Below are positions 13,716-26,700 of a DNA stretch of 64,000 bases, in pieces. This DNA comes from Dasyornis broadbenti (lineage: Eukaryota; Chordata; Aves; Passeriformes; Dasyornithidae): contig VZRN01011464.1 of assembly GCA_013397935.1 (NCBI GenBank), forward strand, positions 835,676-899,675, given 5' to 3'. Within the stretch, counting starts at the first letter, position 1; the number at the start of each line of letters is the position of its first letter. The notes beneath the pieces are model-generated. The model saw only the letters and a list, made by a program, of their open reading frames with translations, was not told the DNA's origin and made no database searches. The translations under genes were made by a program, and so were the position numbers.

Positions 13716-14657
13716 ACAAGCTAACTCAAGAGAAAAGCCAAATTAAAAAAAGTCACATCTGAGTTTAGTTTAATTATTCTCACCTCCCCACACAAAAAGC
13801 CTTCAAGTCTTTAATGCATTAACATACAAACGCCTTGTACATGCAACATGTACAACAGCTGAGCCCTTCTAGGACAAGTATCTATAGAAATATAATCATA
13901 TGATGCCTAACATTTTAGGAAAAACATTTTGGTGCCCTCTTTTATAAAAAGTATCTGCCTGCCTTCCTTCCTCTTACTTTGGTTTATGAGGAAAGGAAGA
14001 TGTAGTTACAAACTTTCTCCTCCAATTCACTACAAGTAATTTAAACATCTGTATGCAGGAAAAATTGAAGTTAACCAAACCAGTAAAACATCCTTCTGCA
14101 ATGCAAAAATCAGCAAGGAGGAGTTATTTTAAATGCAGTTGTAAATATGGAAATACTAAGATGCTAATAGTTCCTCGGTGTTGCCATCAGTTTTAAAATA
14201 GGACTCAATTGAAAACTCCAAGCTGAAGAAGGAGACTTCAGGCTGCTGCAGTCATCATTCTCACATCTCAGGGAAAAACAACTAAAATAAAGGGACAAAT
14301 GTATCCCTAGTGACATCAGTGGAGATAAAGGGATCAAACTGTTATTTAATCAGGTCTCAGAGTATCTTCCCAGCTTTTAATGTCAGTAAATAAACATTAA
14401 AAGTGCTTAATGTGCAAGGCTAATAGTGATGATAGCACTTTCACTGTTTTGTTTAATTTGGTTTTTTTTGTCTTTTTTTTACAAAAACCTTAAAAACAAA
14501 CATGAAGGCATATATAAAATACACTTGGTTTATGTAACAGATAGAATATAAACCACCAGACAAGAAAAATTATTGCAAAATAGATGAGGATGTTCCTTTT
14601 TTTCACTACCAAGTCATAAAATAAGAAAGTTTCCTTCGGCTCTTCCAAGGTAAGACA

Positions 14658-14759
14658 CTAGCTTTCATTGCTGGATGATGCAGATGTTATTTTCACGTAT
14701 TGGCTGAAAATTGTCTCAAAAGCTTCGTCTCTGTGTACCATGGCACCAAACACCAAAGG
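14658..14759 (-). CDS. GRAMD4: GRAMD4 last coding exon and stop (residues 546-578)
   Basis: Acceptor GTTTAG, then PLVFGAMVHRDEAFETIFSQ, YVKITSASSSNES and TAG at 14658-14660. The FGAMVHRDEAF motif closes the GRAM domain. The Ser-rich tail differs from the Ala/Gly-rich human tail but has similar length. Confidence 0.98.
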   Translation of the reverse strand, partial: PLVFGAMVHRDEAFETIFSQYVKITSASSSNES

Positions 14760-17700
14760 CTAAACAATAAAAAAAACCACATCATATCAGCTGACAAAAA
14801 GGAAAAACTTCCTCTAGGAATAGTTTTGTCAAGTCAATAGGAACACATTAATTGTACTAGAAATGCATTGATAAAGACAAAATAATCCTTTTCTCTACTA
14901 AATTCTTGACTATGTGGCATAGTTTCTAATATTTTTCACTTCCTTAAAAAACTTCATCTGAGGGTCAGGCCCTTCCATCTCAAAGCCTCCTCCCCCATGG
15001 ATACTCTCTAGCCAACAACCTATTGTTTCAGATGGCACAGCAGAGCAGCCCCCATGCTCCTGATGAAGGATGATGGAGAAAATCTCTCTGAAGTGTTAAA
15101 GCACTCCAGATGCAGTAGAACAAGCTAAATATTTAATTCATTAAAATTCTGAAGACAAACATACTGAATAATAGACAAGTGAACTTTTTACAAAAAGAAA
15201 GAAAGCCAACCACTGGCATAAGGGGACAAAAAAACCTTCATGCTGGTGCTAACCAGAGGATGAAATGAAGGCTAAGTCCAACACAGCAATTCAGACACAA
15301 CCAGCTACTTACTTTCTGTGTAGATGGTGTGGATACAGCAATACCCATCCCTGATCCTGGGAGAACAGAGAGCACTTTATACTAAAAAAGACACAAACAA
15401 AGACATAAGAAATCTTCTGTACTCAACACCTGTAAAAGATGCTGCAGAGGTTACACAATTCATCACTGGCATGTCCTCCCAGTCACAACTAAGAGACCTC
15501 TACTAAACCCAGGAAATAAGCCAGATGCCACTCTCACATCCTGGACTTGGTGGGTACAGCCAGGATCCTCCTATCCATGAGCTGCAGCAACATCTAACCT
15601 GCTGGAACCACTGCCAGCCCCAAAGTGAGCCCCAGCCCTGCTCAAGCACATGGGAGCTGACCCAGCCATGCTGCTGGGGAACCGCAGGCAGCCAGGCAGG
15701 GCACAGCCCAGCTCTGTGTGCATCACCCACAGCTTCCCCTGCAAGTGACATTCATCCACTCTTTAGAGGAGCAGCAAGCAGATCAAAAAAAGCTTCTGTT
15801 TCAAAATTAGAAAACAGGGTATCAGAGAGTCATAGTATCATTAAGGTTGAAAAAGAGCTCCCACCTTTGACTGAACACCACCACATCAACCAAACTATAG
15901 CACCAAGAGCCACCCATAGATTGCCTTTACATTTTGTGGAAGAAAGTTTATAAAGATAAGAAGAAATACAGTTGGCTGAACTTGAGAATATTCACAGGGA
16001 GGACGAGACTTCAAAGTCAGATCTGTGTTTCCACCTCCAAATAAAACCAGGCACAGCAGATTTTTATGCCTGACTGCATGATCCCTGCCTCATCTTCATT
16101 AAAAAACTACAGAGATGCAAAAGGACCTTTATGGCAGTAAAGGCCTACCAGACAATAAACTAGCATTACGTGAAGTACGATGTTTGAAATCCATTAATAC
16201 GAATTATTAATTCCAGTAGCAATGTTCAATTTGAGCATAAGCTGTCTGTTTTATAGACATGTCATATAAATAGAAGGAATTAATTTGAAAATCTGGAGGT
16301 ACTTATGCAGTAGTAGACACCAAGCTACGGCATTTCTTTGCACAACATGATTTAATCTGTGGTACAGGATGCAGCAGAAAGCAGGAGTGTCTGTGTTCAA
16401 GATAAGGACGAGTTCAGAAAGGATAACAAAAAGTGATATTAAAGGCCACAGAGAGTGATGCAAGGCACCAATGAAGCCTTTAGTAACCACAGGCTGATAA
16501 ATCTCAACCAGAGGAAGGATGACATTGCCCTTGCTGTGCTTCCAACCATCCATTTCTTGCCTCTGTTACTGATGGGTCCCAACCAGATGAAACTCCAGCC
16601 TATCCCAGTCTGGATATTCTAATGATCTACCTTTCTCCACTGACAACAATCCTGCCTCCCTCTGAGGCAATGACTTTTAAGATGGTGCATCTACCAATAT
16701 GCACACCCAGGCTGAAATTAGTAACACACAATTCCTGCAACCAATAAATCTAAAGGCCTATGCAGCCCTAGTCAACATTGAAGTTAATAAACAAGATAAC
16801 TTTATTTTTTAAAAAATGCTGGAGTGTAAGGGTTTAGTAAACTAGTTTGTCTTCATGCTCATAGCAAGGTTGCTTGTGCTGAGTCCAAAAAAGCAGTTCT
16901 GAGAAACATTCATGATCAAAGAATTACATTTCACTTATACAAATTATCATATATTGCACTTATATAAATTATCACACATTTCACTTACACAAATTATCAA
17001 TGGCATGCTTTTCAAAATAACAAAAACACAAATGCAAAACATGACTAGCTGAACAGAAAATAAATCTTCTCCCCTATTTGCAACACCAACCAGACATACC
17101 TTCTGGATATCTGTTATATCTGATAGCTTTATAACTTTATTTCTTTTTGATGAGCCGGATTTTGAGCTTTCAAAGCACAAGTAACTGAAAACAAGAAAAG
17201 AAAATGCTCATTTTCATACAGTATTCGAAAATAAATCTCTCAAATATTCCTCTTGTCTCTCCTGAAGTTTGAAATCTCACAGGTTAAAATAATTTTCAAA
17301 ATAAGAGAAAGAGGTACACAATATGCAGTTCAGTTATGGCTTCTAATTTGGGGCAAACATTTATAAATTCTAGTAACTGGCTGATGTGTCTGAAAGGCTA
17401 GAATGTATGGTATGCATACACACAAAAAATTCTTGCACTTTTATTACTGAACTGAATGGTTAAACCTGACAAGCATTTTAAAGACACACGAGGGACGTAT
17501 ATCCTTAAACAGTTGAAATACCAAATCTCAAAAGGATTATACATCTTTCACCACCCTAAAAGAAGATTAATGAGAAACATTGAGTTAGTTTCACGTTATT
17601 GTGCTGCAGACAAAAGCTCAGATTTCTAAACATTGGAGAGTGGCCTCCATTACCAGGTGACATTGAATACAGATGAGCTTTACTTCCTTTCATTACACTC

Positions 17701-20700
17701 CAAAGGAACTTCAGTGCAAGACCCAAACAGTAATGACCATAGTTATTCAGTCCTGCGAGGTAAGTAAGGAAATTTAAAAAAACAACTGGTTACCCATAAA
17801 AATTTGAAATCAAAGCTTAATTTTCAGTTTTCTTTGTGTCGCTGTCATTTCAGGGAAGCTATACATTCAGCTTGCTCAAAATAAACCCAAACTTAGGAAT
17901 ATTTGTCAAATAGCTGTTGATCACAACTTTCAAAGTACACTTTAAGTTTTAGGTTTCTTTTTAGTATATACACAGCTAGCATGTTATCCACATCAAGAGC
18001 TACAGCCACTAACAACTGTCTATGCAGAGCTACTTTGCATTCCTATGTAAGCCTTTCCAAGGCAAAATCTCATCTGTTAAGCGTTGCCACACACCAGGTT
18101 CAGCTCTCCCTCTCCTATGATGCTTTCTTGGGGTTGGCAAAACACCTTGAAATGGCATTTTTGTTTCAAGACATTATTAAAGGACCACTCTTAGATCCAA
18201 GTTCTTTAATGTCTTGCATTTCCCTCCAAGGAAATGCATGGACTGCAATGACTCACTTTTCTGTGACATAAAGAACTCCATTCCTGATGTAGTCTGTAGG
18301 CATCTTCCGATCTCTGTTAATCAAGCAACAGCGCCAGCCATTTTCACACACTGAAAAAGCCAAAACAAGAAACCTTAGTTTAAGAAAAAGAAAGACAGGT
18401 GCTATCCCCAACAGTGTCCTTATAAAATAGAAAACACTGAATATTTAACTTTGGATACCTAGAAGTGCTTAGAAAGAAAAGATTAATCAGGTGTTTTAGA
18501 CATTCTAACATCTGTTTTTAACACTCATTTTGAAAAAAACGAAATAGAAACCACCCACACAATTATTCCCTTGAACTTGACTACTGGATTTATCTAACCA
18601 CAAAAGGCCCACCAGGCTGTGCACTCTTTCAAAGAGCTGCACGGATATGGAATGAAAGAGACCATCTCCATTCATCCTAATTTAAAGCAAGACTTTTTAA
18701 ATCAAAAGCTTACACCTATACAATGCACAGAAAAGGAATTAAACTTTAAACTATCCTTGGCTTTTTACAAAATATTCTACTAATGTAGCCTTCCTGTGGC
18801 AATATACCTGCCAAAGGACGTTCATTCTCTGACAGGTTAAAAACTTCATGGAAATTCCCTCTCTTGGTGGTATGAAAACGACTTGTGTCTTCATCTTTGC
18901 TTATTCCAGCTGGGGCACTTGAGCCCACATAACTCCTGGATGCTGCTGTTTGAAGCTGCAGAAAAAGAAACATGATTATAAAATCTGAGAAGCAACATTC
19001 AAGCTATACTCTTAAAAATAATTTAGCTAACTACTCCTTCTAAAAAGAAAAATCTATAATGCAACAATTTTCACTAACTACTCAATAAATTAACTTTAGA
19101 CTACTGCACTATACTGTTGCTACAGCACAAACCTCTAATATAGTAGCTGAACATAACCTTTCAAAGTGCTGCCCCCCTTTGATGGACACTCTTTGCAGGG
19201 GTGAAGCACATGGTGTTAAATGCACCTATCTTAAAATACCACTTTTCTACAGTAAAGGCTATGTCTCATTAGATACAACTAAGTCACTGCACACCGGTAC
19301 AATGATTATAACTAGTGGGGCTACTAACAGACAATATATTATCAGTACTTGGCTTGTCTTCAAGAGATAAACAAAATATTATTGCACAAAAGAAGCTGAG
19401 AAAGAAAGAAGAACAAAAAAAAGCCACACAAAACTGCATAAGCTCATTATGAATACAAATGCTGAAAATGAAAGGAAGTTTTCCACACTACGATCCATAC
19501 CTTTTCATGCCCTGACAGCTAGCAAGAAAAGAAACAAACAACACAAATGTGACAGTGACAAAAGAAAAAAGTGAAATCTATTTAACAGTATAATACACAG
19601 AATAAAACATGAACTGAGTGACACTGCAAGATCCTGCTCACAAACCAAGAGACTACACACAATGAATGCAATTAAAAAAGAGTTATGAGTGGTTAGAGCA
19701 CACCAGTTCAATTTATTCAGGTTGCTTTAGAGCCATTGATCTTTCCTGTGCTTTGAAGTTGCACTGAATTTTGAGTGTTGACACATGAAACAAAATCTGA
19801 ATGGTTGTCACCATCCTTGGTGGGGGCAAAAAGGTAGTACGGAGTTCCTGAAACCAAAGTACTTGAACCAAAAATCTACTTTTAAACAGAGCTCTTTGAC
19901 CACTGGACACTACCTGGCAACAAGCCTTGCTTCTGGAAGGACAGCAGGCAGTTTCTTGTATGAAAGCTTGCCTGCATTTTCATTTTCATCTTAGTGGGGC
20001 ACCACATGATTCCAAAAGCTGGCACTAGCAGCTCTGTTCTTAGCCCCACCACGCAGTTAAACAACCGGCAAAACTGACAACATGCAAGCTCAGGACTTAG
20101 CTCTTCTGTAAAGGCCCAACACTGTTGAAGGACAACCAGCCTTTGGCTGCTTTTTTTTTTTTTTTTTTTTTGCACTAAATTAGCAGCACTCAACACTTCA
20201 CAAGATTTAGCACTAACAAACGAAATCCAAAGCAAATGAAAAAATGTGCACTGCAATTGCTAACTAGAAACACGACTGACAAAACAGGCACAGGGCATTT
20301 GCCATCCATCTTTTTAGGGTACCTGTAATACAGTGATGCCTCAGAGGAAAAAAATAAAGTTAACATGGAAAGCAAATGGCTGATGGTAACTGTAATACTG
20401 CCTCAGTTACTGCCCTTCTCCTGTGCTGAGTCCCTGGAACCAAGGAAAATAACAGCTTCTCCACCCATCTGTGTGCAACTCAAGATGAAATGAAACTTCT
20501 GAAGGCCTTCGTAGGCAAGTTATTTGGCTGCACATGCACATAACCAGGTGAAGTGCCATGGCCCAAAACAAAAACGATCAGAACAAGAGGTCTAATATTT
20601 TTGTGCTGGAATAAGGACTATTTCTGCTCTCTGCTACACTGCTTCCTACCCACCTGTAATATGAAGAGATTTAAAAAATGGTGTTTAAACTTCAGCACCA

Positions 20701-23700
20701 TGACCCATGAGGTGGCTGAAAATGTGAGAAGTTCCACCCTTACCTAGTCCTGCCTAACATATGCAAAAGTTTCCTTTACCACAGACAACCAACAGTCAAT
20801 TACTAAGAGAAAAGCATTGCATCCAGTTTTGATAAGCCTTAAATCTAACTGGAAGTGATTGGATTTGTAATGCTGGAAGAGTCCTAATTGTCTAAAAAAG
20901 TCACCAACAACCCGGAGGCAGGAATACCTGGAGGTATCCTTTTCACTTGATCTGTCGTCAGCTTTTGACATACAACCGTTACCCATCAGTCCTGTTGTCA
21001 GGACTGTTCTCTAAGGACACAAGGTCAGAGTGCTGGTACAGGCAATGAATATTGCATTGTGTCTAAGTTTACTGTGTCTTGTATGCTGTTTAATGATAAG
21101 AAGCCAAAGCAAATGCACACGTGCTGGCACTACATGCTTTTGGGCTCTACCTTTTCAACATAAAAATTGAAAAACCTCTTTCGTTTTTACCTTTTAGTAA
21201 AAAAATTTTTTTTTCATACTGTGACGTTTGCAGAAATCTCTCAGGGGGTAACAAAGTTTCTCTAAAATTACTGAGATCAAGTTAATGTTTTCAAAGACAT
21301 TTGGAAGCAGGTAATGCAGTCCTGCACATCCTTTCCAGGAAGATAAGCCAAGGTCACTGAACCAGACATGGTAGTACAAAACCCTGGCTCTACTTGCAAA
21401 ACTAAAGCTATGAAACTCTAACTTGAGTCCATAAACTCTAAGCTTATGGACTCAAGTTCAGCAATTCAGAATCTTTACACTTCTAAGGCAGATTAGAGAG
21501 ACCCAGCAAGGGGATGCCACAACTACCACAAGTTGTGGAATATAACCTGTTAACATGAGGAGGATAGAAACTTCTAAGACCATCTTCTGCAAAGAGAAAT
21601 ACAGGCCATGGATGGCTTCATCCAAGTGCTTATTTACCCATCTCATCCCTTGGAAAACAGGAACTGAAGACTCACTTTCTGTAATAGAGTGTCCTTCTTC
21701 TCCACTTCCTTCTGAAATACTCAGATTGTGCTGCAGTTATTTTACCACCCTTTGCTCCACACCCCCAAGCCCCAGATTTCTTCTTAACATCTAAGGGTTC
21801 ATGTGCTTATCCCTTTTGCTCCCCAGTTGTATACCCAGGATGAATTACTGCTCAGGGCTGTACATTTCACAGAGTACTCAGATACTCCATGAATGCAGTT
21901 AAATACTGTGCTAAGCGGCATTAAGCAAATGCTAAAATGGGATTAGACTCAACATTTACTACAACTGTTTTAATTTTTAAACTAATAAACATATACAAAT
22001 TCAGGGATATGGAAAAGCCTGACTCAGTTACCATGTCAGGCCCCAAAAAAATTTACCAAGGTGCACAAAACACAATATTTAGTGACTTAACTATGATATT
22101 TTAACAAAAAGAAAATGTACTGTTGGAGTATGAACATGGTGAAGTCATTTATCACCACTATGCTAAAAAATCACCTAATAAAATAACCATAAAACATAAT
22201 ATCTAAATATGCAAACTACTTTATTACCTTTGCTAATGATTATCCCATTAGTAAGTTGCATATTATACTCAAGCCTTTATATGTTTTTTTAATTAACTGT
22301 TCTTCAATTTGCCTAAGCATGTGAATTTCCACTGAAAAATAATGTCTAAGAATAGAGAAAGAGGATACAAAAAGACTGTATTTGACAATAGAATAACACA
22401 GAACGTATGTTAGAGAAATTGGTATGAATATGGATAGTGTTATATTTGTGTTTAGCTTCATGATTCACAGTGTAGCTATACATACATACACATTTTTAAT
22501 AACTGATTCCTTTCATACAAGAAACAGAATCCATAAAAAAACTGTGAATCTTGAAAATAATGAGAAAATTGATGTTACAATCAACTAACATTGGTCGTAA
22601 GGATTTAATTAACTTTCTCTTTAATGTGCTCTAGTCACTGAAGAAAAGGAAAAGGGAGAAAGGGGTCTGATTTTCAGAGGCTGAGAACACAGGGACAAAA
22701 AGATTTATTACCCTTACCCGTCTTGACACTGTAGCATTAGATCTCTCTTTGAGCTGGGGATCTGTCGGGAGACTTATCCAGATGATATAAGGAGTATCAT
22801 ACTTAGCTCTTAGTCTGGGGCATCGTTTGAAGATGAAATCAATAAGGAAAAACTTGATTCCAGCATAGAGTCCTGAAAAAAAGGTCACTTCAGTATGAAT
22901 GCTGAAGAGGCATTAAGAACATCGCTGTTTTTGATTGTATTTTCAGAAGCTCACAAATTAAACCAAATTCTGTATCTTCAGTCACAGGGTTAAACCCTTC
23001 TCTTTGTGTTTACTATTTTAATTCTTCTTCCAACAGCAGAAAATTATTCCTTCCTTCCCCTGCCCAGATTCCTTCCTCCCCATCCCCAGTTCTTTTAAAC
23101 AATTTACACAGCCACTATTATGCAGAAGAACATTTAAATAATTCAAACATATGTTCCTTATTACCAGAAGCATTCTGAAAACCTGATATACTACCAAAAC
23201 AAAAAACACACTAGAGCATTCAACTCTGCAGCTCCTGCAAGAATTTTAATGGCAACAGAGGGCCCTCATGTACTACATAAAACTCTGTCTTCCAGTCCCA
23301 GCTCTTGTCTTATACAAGTTACTTCTTTGCATTCTTCCAGATAAAAATGGGCTTAAAATACTCTGTCAAAACTTTACTGACTGCAATTCCGATCTCCTAA
23401 GAGCCAGGGTAAGAAAATAATTCCTCACACATCTAAATTCAATTGCAGTGTCAAGCAAACCAACATTAATGTTCAAGCTAACAAAATTTGAGGTTCAGTG
23501 CCACTAAAAGTAATACTCATTTCATTATATCATTAATTAAAAAAACGGGAGTTCTTGGTTCGCAGTACAGAGCTTCATACCTCAGAAAAAAGAGTCTCAT
23601 GCTGTAGTGGGAACCCTTTTCTCAATTCCCAGTTGAGACTGAGTATCTGTAACTTCACCCACAGTAGTCTGTTCATTTTGTCCAGCCCAGCCGCCAAGTT

Positions 23701-26700
23701 TTACCAGTAGTCCCATTAACTCTTCTGTTTTTATCCTACCCTGTCATTTTCATGCCTCCTGTGTCATGACACATATTTCATTTACAAGGATCTATGAGCA
23801 AAAAAACCTTGACATATAGGATTTTCCAGAAGCCTTATAGCTGACAGTCTGAAAAGGCCTGCTAACAGCTCATCATAAACTTCTCCTCTTCAAAAAGCAA
23901 AAGCATTATCCAGTCTTTTTCTATTACACACTGAGATGGTTTTCAAAATGGTCATGACAAATGATGCCAAGCACAATGAACATACTTTAAAACACTGCAT
24001 GATTTATTAATGCAGGTTTTCTCTCTTAAACTCTAAAATTCTCCCTCTAAAGGTCACATAAATACAGGTCAATTATTTATTGTGTTTACCCAATGCAAGC
24101 CCAATAATCCTGTAGGGCAAAAAGCAGGATGCAATAAAAGCTGCCCATAGAGCAATGTAGAGCTTCTGTGTTATTTCTGGCTGGACCCACATGAACAAGC
24201 TGAAAGCAAAAAAAAAGAAGCAAAATTTTATTACTAGTGTTCCAGATATTGGCCAAGTCTTATTTTAAAAGGGAAGAAAGCCTCACATCAGATAACTTAC
24301 TTTTTAATTTTTTCCAGTATGTCTGCCATCTTGCCAAAAAGGTTCTGCATAAGAAGCAAGAGAATTAAAATCAAGTCCTGCATTGTTTAGGGTTTTTTCG
24401 ACTACATAACGGAAACCAACAGCTGCCTGACTTTGTTGGTGAGCAGTTCCCAGAATTGATGTTTTTAAGCTAATCTTTAGTCATTTATATACTTCACAAT
24501 TGAGTAAATACAGAACAGAATAGCAATACTTGATGACTTCCATCTCATTTAACCTTGTTCTGTAACTTGTGATTGATTGTTACAAGTGAAGAAACTATTT
24601 GATCCCACTGTCATGACTAGATGCATTTACATTACTGCAAATATTTTAAATTAAGCTGTTAAATCTACAGAAGTTAAGAGCTACTGTCAGTAGGTAACAA
24701 AATGAAAGGTTTCTTCACACATTTTGAGTGCCGAAATTTCAGGAAGTGGTTATTTAGTTCATCAAAAGGACTACTAGCTTCTTGGAAACAGACTCTTATC
24801 AGATTTTATAATAAACCCTTGGAGACTGTAGATTCCAAATAATTCTAACAACTCTCGATGCAACTGACCCCTGCTCAGGACTAGGAGTCATATTCTCTGA
24901 CCTATCCTTACTGTCAGAGCACCTGAAAATTTCACCTTCCCAATAAATTTGCAAAGGTGTTCACATAAACATGTGCACCATCCCCAGGAGGAGGAAGGAG
25001 CTGAGCATTCGCAGTCAGCAAGGGAAGGTTAAACCTCTTTTGACAACAGCACATTGGACATGACACAAGGCTCCAGTTCCACTGGATGGTGCAGTCACTC
25101 AGCTGCTACCTCATCTAACTCATGGTTCTTGGGAGAAAACCTTCCTTCAGCCTCTCCCACACCAGCAGATTTCAGGGCTTGGAGGGGGTGGAGTTTTTTA
25201 AAACATGCTATTTTAGAGATGCAGTGCAAACTGTTGAATTAACACAGCTAAACAGACAGCAGCCTTCAGCTAAATCTTAAAGGAACACAGTCTCCTACTC
25301 AGTTTTAAGACTAGCAGATTTGGGACATGGATCCACACTCCAGGCCAGTGGTAAGACTCACCACTCAATCTACATTAGAAGCTCATACGCATGTATTAAG
25401 TAGAAAACTGTGAGAAGTTGCTTCTGTTCGCCTCTAGAGCTCGCTCAGAGCTGTGGTCAGAGAACTTCAACCCATTCTCTGAAGCATCATGCCATTTTGG
25501 AAGCTCCAGGAATCTTAATGAGATCTCCACCGCTTGTGGATTAAGTTCCATTTGCAAGAAAAGTGTTGCTTCTTTAAGCATTTGTTTTCACATGCTGCAT
25601 AACAACATTCTTTGACCACCTGGACTATAGAGGAACCTCCTTGTTTCTAAGGAAGCAGCCAGAGAGCAGTACAGTACCTGCGCCTTCTGCGCCACGTCCA
25701 GAACAAGCTGAAACTTTTCAGACACGGTCAGGTCCTCTTTTGGGTGCTCCTTAGGCAAGAAAGAGATAATCCATTGATTTTCATCTTAGATGAAACGTAT
25801 TTTACAAAACTTGTCAGAACAAGGTGACCGCTCAATATTCTTGGCAATAGTCTTCTCACTTTAAATAGCCTTTATATTTACCATTTCCCTCTCTTGTTTC
25901 AGATCTACTTTTTATGTCTTTCACTGCTAGTTAGTTTTAGTTTTCAATGCTTTGGGGGGCTCAGGGGAGACTTTATCACTCTCTACAACTACCTGAAAGG
26001 AGGTTGTAGTGAGGTGGGGTCAGTCTTTCTCCCAGGTAACATGTGACAGCTCAAGAGGAAATGGCCTCAGACTGTGCCAGGGGAGATACAGATTGGCTAT
26101 TCAGAAAAATTTCCTCATGGAAAGGGTTGTTAAGCCTTGAAACAGGCTGGCCATGGAAGTGGAGTCACCATCGCTAGAAGTATTTAAAAGACACTTAGAT
26201 CTGTCACTTAGGGGCATGTATCCGGATCCAGTGATGGAGCTGGCCATGCTACAATAACAGTTGGACTTGATCTTAAAGAAACAGAATGCAGTGATTCTTG
26301 AAGATCCCACAGAATCTAATTTGACCCAAGCTGATAAATTCAAATTCATTTCAGAAATGTGTTTTAAGTTTGAATATTTTAGGGTGAAGCATCTGAACCT
26401 AAAAGTTTGTTAGTAAAGTCTTTTAAATTACAAGAGAAAGAAAAAAAATGTAGTGTTTTTACTTGCACCTTTCTCTTCCTTCCTTTCACAACTCCTTACA
26501 CAGACACAGAGGATGGTTTAAAGGTGCAATTTTTTTTGTAGGTGTACAGGAGAAGCTGATCAGAGACCTACCATGTGTTCAGAAACTTCAGGCACAATGC
26601 TCCACTGTATTCTCCAACCCCTAGAAATTATGGAAATAGTTAAAGAGAGCAAGAACTCCACCCATCAATATGGTTAAAAAGTAGTGTTCTGCAAAATGCA

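Larger units (their letters stand above)
10860..14657 (-). other. GRAMD4: GRAMD4 3' UTR (inferred extent)
   Basis: After the stop, the transcribed strand is an AT-rich stretch of about 3.8 kb without open frames of note, with many A/T homopolymers. A proximal AATAAA lies at 13710-13715 and a distal one at 10880-10885. The sequence changes character to less AT-rich DNA just past the distal signal. Either end may be used, giving UTRs of roughly 0.95 or 3.8 kb. The extent is inference; no transcript is available. Confidence 0.6.
15382..17099 (-). other. GRAMD4: GRAMD4 intron 16
   Basis: 1.7 kb. It holds a GC-rich patch at about 15520-15760, a decayed CR1 end at 15826-15915 and a 25-bp tandem repeat at 16927-17000. 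Open frames at 15503-15953 on both strands are by-products of the GC-rich patch and CR1. Confidence 0.9.
18956..22717 (-). other. GRAMD4: GRAMD4 intron 13
   Basis: 3.8 kb, the longest intron in the 3' half. It holds a run of 21 T at 20151-20171 and a 15-bp hairpin at 21420-21458. Several open frames of 60-124 codons have no recognisable domains. Confidence 0.9.

Noticed and set aside
20151..20171. Processed pseudogene marked by a poly(A) tail
   Set aside because: No retrocopied coding sequence was recognised on the side where the body would be.
25745..25750. Alternative acceptor within the first codon of exon 10
   Set aside because: It would drop a Glu that fits the family alignment; the upstream AAG acceptor has a proper pyrimidine tract.
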